Source of the DNA: Actinomadura physcomitrii
GTDB lineage: Bacteria; Actinomycetota; Actinomycetes; Streptosporangiales; Streptosporangiaceae
Direction: 5' to 3'
DNA: 62,252 nt
Assembly: GCF_008923205.2 (NCBI RefSeq)
Contig: NZ_WBMS02000056.1
Span: 1-62,252 of the forward strand
Below the pieces are notes generated by a model. The model was given only the letters and a program-made list of their open reading frames with translations, searched no databases and had not been told where the DNA came from. The first letter of the stretch is position 1; each line of letters opens with the position of its first letter. The position numbers and the translations under genes were made by a program. This document shows positions 50,649 to 57,430 of this stretch, piece by piece.

Positions 50649-51170
50649 ATGGCCGGCCGGCCACCGCTTCCCCACGAGCACCTTCCCGAGGTCCCGTCCT
50701 TCACCGTGACCAGCGACGACGTCACCGAGGGCGAGGTGTTCGGCAAGAAGCACGTGTACAACGACTGGGGCTTCGACGGCCCCAACCTGTCCCCGCACCT
50801 GCGCTGGTCCGGGTTCCCGGCGGAGACCAAGAGCTTCGCCGTGACCTGCTTCGACCCCGACGCCCCGACCGGCAGCGGGTTCTGGCACTGGACGCTGTTC
50901 GACATCCCGGCGGACGTCACCGAGCTGCCCACCGGCGCCGGGACCGCGGACACCAAGATCGGGATCCACGCGCGCAACGACTTCGGCAAGAAGGAGTTCG
51001 GCGGCGCGGCGCCGCCGCCCGGCGCCCCGCACCGGTACGTGTTCACGGTGCACGCGCTGGACGTGGAGTCGCTCGGGATCGACTCCGACGTCTCCCCGGC
51101 CGTGGCGGGCTTCAACATCACCGCGCACACCATCGCGCGGGCGACGATCATTCCCGAGTTCGGCGTCTGA
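50649..51170 (+). CDS. YbhB/YbcL family (PEBP) Raf-kinase-inhibitor-like protein
   Basis: 173 residues. The PEBP phosphate-binding pattern is visible: NLSPHLRWSGFP, CFDPDAPTGSGFWHWTLFDI (about 76-95) and G-x-x-x-P-P-P-G-A-P-H-R-Y-V-F-T-V-H-A-L-D. The ATG at 50649 has GAGGAGG upstream. The molecular role of bacterial PEBP proteins is not settled. It is followed by a hairpin terminator. Confidence 0.92.
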   Translation: MAGRPPLPHEHLPEVPSFTVTSDDVTEGEVFGKKHVYNDWGFDGPNLSPHLRWSGFPAETKSFAVTCFDPDAPTGSGFWHWTLFDIPADVTELPTGAGTADTKIGIHARNDFGKKEFGGAAPPPGAPHRYVFTVHALDVESLGIDSDVSPAVAGFNITAHTIARATIIPEFGV

Positions 51171-51179
51171 CGTCCTGTC

Positions 51180-51208
51180 GAGGCCGTCCCGGTCGCCGGG
51201 GCGGCCTC
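51180..51208. terminator. hairpin terminator after the PEBP gene
   Basis: GAGGCCG (51180-51186) pairs with CGGCCTC (51202-51208), with an additional inner CCC/GGG, ten bases after the PEBP stop. It overlaps the end of the decayed ArsR gene on the other strand. Confidence 0.6.
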
Positions 51209-51630
51209 ACGCGGCGCCGGCCAGCGCGTCGCCGACGGCCGTCCGGCGGTACAGCACGGAGCGGCCGCCGCGCTCGCGGGTGACGAGGCCGGACGCGCGG
51301 AGCACCGCGAGGTGGTCGCCGACGGTCGGGACGAACATCAGCCCGGCGCCGCCAGCCGGTGGTCGCCGCCGCCGGGGATGTCGATCTCGATCGCGCCGCC
51401 GCGCCACCGGACCTGCCGGGACAGCCCGTCAAGGGCCTCCGCCCAGCCGTAGGCGGCGAGCCGTCCGGCGCGGTGCACGATGTCCTGTTCGAGGATCGAG
51501 CGCAGCACCGGCCAGTCGGGCTCGACGAGCGCGTCCAGGCGGCCTCCAGCGCGTCGGTGAGGCGCCGCACGGCGTCGGGGGCGTGCAGGACGGCCCGGAC
51601 GTCGTCCTCGGGCGCGGGGAGGCCGTCCAT
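51207..51630 (-). pseudogene. decayed ArsR-family regulator (DUF5937-type) with frameshifts and deletion
   Basis: Three minus-strand frames carry consecutive pieces of one protein: AVLHAPDAVRRLTDALEAAW (about 51600-51540), then LVEPDWPVLRSILEQDIVHR through IEIDIPGGGDHRLA (about 51520-51345), then GLMFVPTVGDHLAVLRASGL and VTRERGGRSVLYRRT (about 51340-51245). In relatives about 100 residues separate the MFVPTV and GDHLAVLR segments, so the helix-turn-helix has lost its first half. At least two frameshifts, one internal deletion and loss of the N-terminus make it non-functional. Confidence 0.75.
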
Positions 51631-51697
51631 CGCCCTGTGCGGCGCCGCCGCGATGCTCGCCGCGCTGGCTCTCGCCCGCCACCTGCGTCCCGCCTGA
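51623..51697 (+). pseudogene. 3' remnant of an MFS transporter gene
   Basis: Twenty-four codons on the plus strand read as a final transmembrane helix with charged end, IALCGAAAMLAALALARHLR followed by P-A and a stop. No upstream helices exist. It abuts the ArsR remnant, and MFS/ArsR pairs are common, so both are probably leftovers of one efflux locus. Confidence 0.4.
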
Positions 51698-51741
51698 GCA
51701 GGCGCTCAGGCGGGACGCGGGTGCCGCTCAGCGGTGTCCGG

Positions 51742-53058
51742 TCACTTCTCCCAGGGGAACCGGTCGGCGAACGCGGGCTTGAGGTCGTCCAGCCAGGCCG
51801 CGTCGGGGTCGTACCGCGCGAAGAACGGCCTGCCGACCAGGTCCGCGTCGCGGCACTGGATGAAGTGCAGGGCGAACACCTTCTCGCCCATCAGGTCGAC
51901 GACGCCGTCCACGCACACCTTGCCGGGGGTGGCGGACATGGACGGGCCCCGGACGGTCCGGGAGAGCCCGGAGACGTTCTTGTAGGCATCCCGGAAGACC
52001 TCGTAGGCGCGGGCGAGCGGGACGGCGAAGTAGTCCTGCGGCCCGGTGTCGCGCTCGATGAACATGTAGTACGGGATCAGGCCCATCCGGGTCTGCGCCC
52101 GCCACATGGTCTCCCAGGTCGCGGCGTCGTCGTTGATCGTCCGGATGAGGGGAGCCTGGGTGCGGATCACGGCGCCGGTGTCGCGGATGCGGCGGCAGGC
52201 CTCGGCGACCATGAGCGGCTCGAGCTCGCGCGGGTGCGAGAAGTGCGCCATGAAGGCGAGGTTCTTGCCGGCCTCGACGACCTGCTCGAACAGCCGGAGC
52301 ATGGCGTCGGCGTCGGGGTCGGTGACGAACTTCTGCGGCCAGTACGCCAGCGACTTGGTACCGATCCGGATCGCCTCCAGCTGCTCCAGCTCGAGCAGCG
52401 GCTCGAGGTAGCGGCGCAGCACCGGCTCGCCCATGATCATCGCGTCGCCGCCGGTGAACAGGACGTTGGTCACCTCGGGGTGCGCGAGCAGGTAGTCGCG
52501 CAGCGCGGTGGGCTCGTCGCCCGCCATCTTCAGGTCGGCCTCGCCGACGAACTGGGCCCAGCGGAAGCAGTAGGTGCAGTACGCGTGGCAGGTCTGCCCC
52601 TGCTTGGGGAAGTACAGGACCGTCTCGCCGTACTTGTGCTGCATCCCGGGGATCTTGCCGTCCCCGAAGCTCGGGACGTTGAGCTCGAGCTGGCCGGCGG
52701 GGTGCGGGTTCAGCCTCATCCGCACGGCGTGCGCGGCGGCCTCGATCTCGGCCTTGGGGGCCTCGCGGCGCAGCAGGTCGGACAGCTGCGCGACGTCCTC
52801 GGCGGGGAGCATGTCCTCCTGCGGGAACACCAGCCGGTAGATCGGGTCGTCCGGCGCGGCCGACCAGTCGATGAGCTCCTCAATGACGTAGGCGTTGGTC
52901 CGGAAGGGCAGGACCGTCGCGACCGCCCGGGTCGCGAGCCGCTGCTCGGGCGACAGACCGGCGCGAGCGGTGAGCTCGTCCAGGTGCTTCGCCGTGAAGG
53001 CGCGGAACTTGCGACCGGTGGATCGCATTGCGGGAGCCGCGTCGTTCACCAGTGTCAC
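51742..53058 (-). CDS. KamA family radical SAM aminomutase-like protein
   Basis: 438 residues, close to lysine 2,3-aminomutase length. The cluster motif C-x3-C-x2-C is at 157-164 (TCHAYCTYCFRWAQF) and the SAM-binding GGD follows (LFTGGDAMIM, about 200-209). The C-terminal half has IRTQAPLIRTINDD and SATPGKVCVDG, where the lysine probably binds PLP. The first lysine-recognition Asp of KamA (in the IND segment) is kept. The second site region reads YYMFIERDTGPQDY instead of YQCDLSEG-like, so the substrate may not be lysine. GTG at 53058 has AAGGAG upstream. It stands alone. Confidence 0.88.
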   Translation of the reverse strand: MTLVNDAAPAMRSTGRKFRAFTAKHLDELTARAGLSPEQRLATRAVATVLPFRTNAYVIEELIDWSAAPDDPIYRLVFPQEDMLPAEDVAQLSDLLRREAPKAEIEAAAHAVRMRLNPHPAGQLELNVPSFGDGKIPGMQHKYGETVLYFPKQGQTCHAYCTYCFRWAQFVGEADLKMAGDEPTALRDYLLAHPEVTNVLFTGGDAMIMGEPVLRRYLEPLLELEQLEAIRIGTKSLAYWPQKFVTDPDADAMLRLFEQVVEAGKNLAFMAHFSHPRELEPLMVAEACRRIRDTGAVIRTQAPLIRTINDDAATWETMWRAQTRMGLIPYYMFIERDTGPQDYFAVPLARAYEVFRDAYKNVSGLSRTVRGPSMSATPGKVCVDGVVDLMGEKVFALHFIQCRDADLVGRPFFARYDPDAAWLDDLKPAFADRFPWEK

Positions 53059-53414
53059 GTGTTGGTACTCCTTGATGTCAGCGGGGGAAGCGGGCCCCCG
53101 GGCGCGTCGTCACGGACGGTGATCAAAAAGCCGCAGGACACCCCCATTCAACCGTTTGGGACCGGCTCATACCGAATTGATACCCCTTACAGGGTAAGGA
53201 AAAAGCTGGTCAGCCCGGATCCCGACAAATCGCCCCTGCATCATCGTGGACGTCCCGCCCCTTGTTCAACGACTACGGGACGTCAACCTCTCCGTCACGC
53301 GGGGCCCACGCTTCGGCCAGCGGTTACTCCGGAAACCGCGCCCCAGGTCACACGCTGACAGGATGTTCGGAAATACTGGCGGGGGCGGCACCGCGGACGG
53401 GCGAAGGGGCTGGT
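53059..53414. other. 356-bp intergenic control region of the KamA-like and DUF998 genes
   Basis: No gene is seen. It is less GC-rich than its surroundings around 53150-53220. It contains the palindrome CCTTAC-AGG-GTAAGG (53185-53199), nested in TACCCCTTACAGGGTA. This lies about 130 bp before the KamA-like start and could be an operator. A known riboswitch was not recognised. Confidence 0.5.
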
Positions 53415-54221
53415 GTGCACTCCCATGACGCAGACGGTCCGGCAGAGCCGGCCGGCGGCCGGGGCGCGGCCGCGCCCGGCCCCGGCACCGGCGGACCGGA
53501 CCTCCACGACCCCGGCGGCCCCGGCGTCGCCCCGCGCTATGTGATCGTCCTGGCGTTCCTCGCGGCGCTCTGCTACGCCTCCTTCTTCCTGGAGAACGCG
53601 CTGAGCCCCGACCTCGACGTCGTCAACGGCTACGTCAGCGAGCTGTCGGCGATCGACCAGCCCTTCCACCTCGTCTACAGCGGCGGCGACCTGATCACCG
53701 GGATCCTGTCCATCATCGTGTCGGCCGGCACGCTGCGCCGGCTGCGCCGCCGCCCGCTGGCCACCGCAGGCTGGGCGTTCCTCGGCCTGTTCGGCGTCTG
53801 GGCGATCGGCGACGCCTCGTTCCCGCTGGACTGCGCCCCGAACCTGGAGACCTGGTGCGCGCTGCGGGAGCGCTCCGAGCACGTGTCGTTCTCGCACGAG
53901 TTCCACTCCGTCACCAGCACCGTCGTGATCACCTGCGGGGTGATCGCGCTGTTCCTGCTGTCGCTCGCCGCCCGCCGCTACGGGTGGTGGCCCGCGCTGG
54001 CCCGCTGGGGCTGGGTGGTCGCGGCGGCCGAGACCGTGTTCGCGCTGAGCACGCTGCTCGCGATGTACCTGGGCCGCTGGCTCGGGATCATCCAGCGCGT
54101 GCAGATCACCGTCCTGTGCGCCGGGCTGCTCCTGATCGCCTGGGCGCTCTACATCGACCGCCGGAACGCCGGGCGGGCCCCCGCCTCCCCGTCGCCGCTA
54201 CGGGAGAGGACATGTTTATGA
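53415..54221 (+). CDS. DUF998 family membrane protein
   Basis: 268 residues. A soluble Pro/Gly/Ala-rich lead (1-40) is followed by about six hydrophobic helices. The features of DUF998 are the loop ENALSPDLDVVNGYVSELSA, the acidic SFPLDCAP segment and the FSHEFHSVTST pattern. GTG 53415 has GAAGGGG upstream. Its stop overlaps the start of the hydrolase gene. Function unknown; likely a three-gene operon with the next two. Confidence 0.85.
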   Translation: MHSHDADGPAEPAGGRGAAAPGPGTGGPDLHDPGGPGVAPRYVIVLAFLAALCYASFFLENALSPDLDVVNGYVSELSAIDQPFHLVYSGGDLITGILSIIVSAGTLRRLRRRPLATAGWAFLGLFGVWAIGDASFPLDCAPNLETWCALRERSEHVSFSHEFHSVTSTVVITCGVIALFLLSLAARRYGWWPALARWGWVVAAAETVFALSTLLAMYLGRWLGIIQRVQITVLCAGLLLIAWALYIDRRNAGRAPASPSPLRERTCL

Positions 54222-55135
54222 GCGGCAGCAGCCCGGCGAGCGCCGGACCGAGGGGCCGCACGGCCGTCACCGCGAGCGAGCTCGTGAACGTCGGCCGCGA
54301 GCAGGTCCACGTCGTCGAGGAGGGCCCGGCCGGCGGGCCGCCGCTGCTGCTCAGCTCCGGCCTCGGCGGCGCCTGGTTCGACTGGCGGCCCAGCGTCGAC
54401 CTGCTGCGCGACCGGAACCGGGTGATCGCCTTCGACCGTCCCGGGCTCGGCCTCAGCCCCGCCGCGATCGCCGCGCCGACGCTGCGCCGCGAGGCCGGCG
54501 TGCTCGCCGCGCTCGCCGAGCGGGCCGGCGGGCCGGTGATCGTCGTCGCGCACTCGATGGCCGGGTTCCACGCCGAGGCGCTCGCCCGGCTCCGCCCGGA
54601 CCTCGTGCGCGGGATGGTCCTGGTCGACCCGAGCTACGAGCCGCACCCGCACGAACTCGTCCGGTACGCGGCCGCCGTGACGCCGCTCGCCACCGCGGCC
54701 GGGGTCTTCTTCGGCGCGACGCGGCTGGCGAAGGTCCTCGGGCCGCTCGGCCGTCGGGCCGTCCTCAAGCACACCAGCCGGCGCGGCGAACCCGTCCCGG
54801 ACGCGGTCGTCCGCTCGGTCTACGGGCGCGGGACCGTCCTCGGCACGGTCATGGCGGAGGACATCGCGTACCGGGAGCAGGCCGTCGACCTGGCGCGGCT
54901 CCGCGAGCGCCGCCCGTTCCCGGCCGTCCCGCTGGTCGTGCTGACCGCGCTCGGCGACGTCAAGGGCGAGGCCAAGAAGCGCGCCTATGCGCAGGGGCAC
55001 GCGCGGCTGGCGAAGATGACGCCCCATGGCGTCCAGGTCGATCTCCCGGACTCGCGCCACATGGTCCAGCTCGACCGGCCGGACGCCGTCGCCGACGCGG
55101 TCGCGCAGGTGCTGCGGGCGGAGGAGACGGTATGA
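54218..55135 (+). CDS. alpha/beta hydrolase
   Basis: 305 residues. Oxyanion region LLLSSGLGGAWFDWRP, nucleophile elbow VVAHSMAGFHA (Ser near residue 109, with Ala-His-Ser-Met-Ala in place of Gly-His-Ser-x-Gly), and catalytic His in PDSRHMVQLD. ATG 54218 is chosen because GGGAGAGG lies eight bases upstream and gives the common ATGA overlap; an ATG at 54212 is too close. Substrate unknown. Co-transcribed with the DUF998 protein and the lipoprotein. Confidence 0.9.
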   Translation: MSGSSPASAGPRGRTAVTASELVNVGREQVHVVEEGPAGGPPLLLSSGLGGAWFDWRPSVDLLRDRNRVIAFDRPGLGLSPAAIAAPTLRREAGVLAALAERAGGPVIVVAHSMAGFHAEALARLRPDLVRGMVLVDPSYEPHPHELVRYAAAVTPLATAAGVFFGATRLAKVLGPLGRRAVLKHTSRRGEPVPDAVVRSVYGRGTVLGTVMAEDIAYREQAVDLARLRERRPFPAVPLVVLTALGDVKGEAKKRAYAQGHARLAKMTPHGVQVDLPDSRHMVQLDRPDAVADAVAQVLRAEETV

Positions 55136-55485
55136 GGCGCGTCCTGGCCCTGCTCGCCGCGGCGGCGCTGGCCGCAACCCTGTCCGGGTGCAAGGTGATG
55201 CAGCGGATCTCCGAGGAGTCCTACCGCAACGCCGTCACCGACGGGGTCGTGGCCGAGCTGGACAAGCGCGGCATCCCGCTGAAGGCCCGCCCGTCCTGCC
55301 GGACGCCGAAGACCGGCGACACGGTCCGGGTGTCCTGCACCGCGCGGACGAAGGCCGGGCAGCCCGTCGTGGTGTCCGGCACCGCCCGCGACGCCGACAG
55401 CGCGCACCCCGTCGAGGACTACACCGTCACCGTCGCCGGACGGCGGGTGCTGGACCAGGGCTGCCTCGGACTCGGCTGCACCTGA
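55132..55485 (+). CDS. small lipoprotein, DUF4333-like
   Basis: 117 residues. Signal peptide with lipobox L-S-G-C (Cys20). The mature part is a small beta-rich domain with cysteines in RPSCRTPK, VRVSCTART and DQGCLGLGC. It ends in the same manner as the convergent gene 26 bp away, so the two are paralogues. The start overlaps the hydrolase stop by four bases. Such domains sit on the outer face of the membrane. Confidence 0.75.
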   Translation: MRRVLALLAAAALAATLSGCKVMQRISEESYRNAVTDGVVAELDKRGIPLKARPSCRTPKTGDTVRVSCTARTKAGQPVVVSGTARDADSAHPVEDYTVTVAGRRVLDQGCLGLGCT

Positions 55486-55511
55486 CCGCGCCGGCCCTCA
55501 GGTCGCGGCGG

Positions 55512-55910
55512 TCAGCCGCCCTTCTTGTGGCAGGCGGCGCCGAGGCACTGCGCGTTCTCCACGACCGGGCGGCCGTCCACCAGGATCGTGAAGTAGTTCT
55601 TCTTCGACTGCTGCTCGCCGGTGCCGAGCACCTTGACCTGCTTGTTGTCGGCCGTGGTGCCGGTGCAGGACACCCGCATGCTGCCCTTCGTCCAGCCGTG
55701 CAGGTCCGCGCACTTCAGCGGCGACCGCAGCGTCAGCCCGCGCACGCTCAGCTCGTCGGCGGCCTTGGCCGGCATCGCCTTGCGCAGCGCCGCCTGCGTC
55801 TTGTACGTCAGCTCGCCGCCGGAGGTGACCAGCAGCCACGCGGCGCCGCCCGCGACCACCAGGACCATGAGCACGGCGGCGCCCAGGATCAGGACCTTCT
55901 TGCGATTCAT
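55512..55910 (-). CDS. membrane-anchored paralogue of the lipoprotein at 55132
   Basis: 132 residues. N-terminal transmembrane helix (LILGAAVLMVLVVAGGAAWL) with no lipobox, then a domain parallel to the neighbour: LKCADLHGWTKG, MRVSCTGTTADNKQVKVLGT, GRPVVENAQCLGAACHK. Shared elements are C-x(~12-15)-(V/M)RVSCT, a GT pair, GR-V and CLG-x-x-C. ATG 55910 has GGAAA upstream; 55916 is an alternative. It is tail-to-tail with its paralogue. Confidence 0.7.
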   Translation of the reverse strand: MNRKKVLILGAAVLMVLVVAGGAAWLLVTSGGELTYKTQAALRKAMPAKAADELSVRGLTLRSPLKCADLHGWTKGSMRVSCTGTTADNKQVKVLGTGEQQSKKNYFTILVDGRPVVENAQCLGAACHKKGG

Positions 55911-56162
55911 CACCATTTCCACGTCCGGTACATCACCGTCCGTACCGGGTCGCATGCGGTGCGTGCCGGACTTTTCCCTGATCATGCGCATTCGTTGCCC
56001 GGCGGGGCGGGCCGTCCGGCGCGGCGGGCACGCCCTGCCGGGCGCGTGAGGCTCGCCACCCCGGGCGCGCGGACCGCCAAGGCACCCGAACCGAGGACTT
56101 ACCATGCGATGAGCTGCGGATCTCGCGCGCGCCACCCGTCCCTCTCCCCTCTGGAGCGGCCC

Positions 56163-57383
56163 ATGACCGGTCAAGGCGAGCCGCCGCGCCCGGCGGCCCG
56201 CCGTCCGGCGACGGTGCGGCCGCTGCCGATCGCGGTCGACACGATGGGCGGCGACCACGCGCCCGGCGAGATCATCGAAGGCGCGGTCGACGCCGTCCGC
56301 GCGCACGGCGTCCGGGTGGTGCTGGTCGGGCAGGCGCCGCGGATCCAGCGCGAGCTGGACCGGCACGGCTTCGCCGGGAAGATCCCGATCGTGCACGCCG
56401 AGGAGGCCCTCGACATGGGCGAGGGCGCGCTCGCGAGCTGGCGCAAGCCGAAGTCGTCGATCGCGATCGCCTGCCACCTGATCAAGCAGGGCCGGGCGTC
56501 GGCACTGGTGTCGGCGGGCAGCACCGCCGGGGTCGTCGCGACGTCCCGGCTGCGGCTGAAGGGCCAGCAGGGCGTGATGCGCCCCGCCATCGCGGTGGCG
56601 CTGCCGACCGTGCCGCGCCCGACGATCCTGCTGGACGCGGGCGCCACCGTGGACGTCAAGCCGGAGGGGCTCGTCCAGTTCGCCGCGCTCGGCACCGCGT
56701 ACGCGCAGATCCTGCTGGGCGTGGAGCGGCCGAGCGTGGGCCTGCTGACGATCGGGTCCGAGCCCGGCAAGGGCAACAAGGTCACCAAGCGGGCGTTCGA
56801 GCTGCTGTCCGGCGGCAGCCACGGCATCGAGTTCGCCGGCAACGTCGAGGGCCACGACCTGCTCGGCGGCGCGGTCAACGTCGTCGTGACCGACGGCTTC
56901 ACCGGCAACGTCGCGCTCAAGACCATGGAGGGCACGGTCCGGACCGCGTTCGCCGAGATCCGGGCCGCGATGACCGCCAGCGCGCCCGCCCGGGTCGGCG
57001 CGCTCCTGCAGCGCCGCCGGCTCCAGGAGCTGCGCGACCGCCTCGACCCCGACACCTACGGCGGCGGCGTCCTGCTCGGCCTGAACGGGACGGTCGTCAT
57101 CGCGCACGGCGCCTCGCACGCCCGCGCGATCACCTCGGCGTGCGAGCTGGCGCACCGGCTCGCGTCCGGGCGGATCGTGGAGCGGATCCGCGAGCAGGTC
57201 GCGGCGACGCGCACGTCCCGCTTCGGCCGCTGGACGCACGCCGAGCGCGACTCCCAGGACAAGCCGGACAAGTCCCGCTCCCCCGAGAAGCCGGCGGACG
57301 CCCCGAAGCCCGCCGAACCGGCGCCGCAGCCCCTGCCGCCCGCGCCCGAGCCGGAACGCACCGAACCGCCCGCCCTGCCATAG
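56163..57383 (+). CDS. plsX: PlsX-type phosphate acyltransferase
   Basis: 406 residues. Core pattern I-A-V-D-T-M-G-G-D-H-A-P (about 21-32), VSAGSTAGVVATSRL and GLLTIGSEPGKGNKV, with G-F-T-G-N-V-A-L-K in the second half. PlsX makes acyl-phosphate from acyl-ACP for phospholipid synthesis. ATG 56163 has GGAGCGG upstream. The last 60 residues are a Lys/Pro/Glu-rich tail (SQDKPDKSRSPEKPADAPKP) not found in most PlsX. It is not next to acpP, fabH or fabD, where plsX often lies. Confidence 0.9.
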   Translation: MTGQGEPPRPAARRPATVRPLPIAVDTMGGDHAPGEIIEGAVDAVRAHGVRVVLVGQAPRIQRELDRHGFAGKIPIVHAEEALDMGEGALASWRKPKSSIAIACHLIKQGRASALVSAGSTAGVVATSRLRLKGQQGVMRPAIAVALPTVPRPTILLDAGATVDVKPEGLVQFAALGTAYAQILLGVERPSVGLLTIGSEPGKGNKVTKRAFELLSGGSHGIEFAGNVEGHDLLGGAVNVVVTDGFTGNVALKTMEGTVRTAFAEIRAAMTASAPARVGALLQRRRLQELRDRLDPDTYGGGVLLGLNGTVVIAHGASHARAITSACELAHRLASGRIVERIREQVAATRTSRFGRWTHAERDSQDKPDKSRSPEKPADAPKPAEPAPQPLPPAPEPERTEPPALP

Positions 57384-57387
57384 CCGC

Positions 57388-57406
57388 CGCCGTTGCGAAA
57401 ACGGCG
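57388..57406 (+). terminator. hairpin between plsX and argS
   Basis: CGCCGTT (57388-57394) pairs with AACGGCG (57400-57406) around GCGAA, just after the plsX stop. The argS TAGCCT box follows at 57419. Confidence 0.5.
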
Positions 57407-57430
57407 TGCGGTCGCCGATAGCCTTGGGAC

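Noticed and set aside
51280..53358. 692-residue plus-strand frame across the KamA-like gene
   Set aside because: Antisense of the radical SAM gene; no domain. Only its final codons at 51623-51697 are kept, as a possible MFS remnant in another frame.
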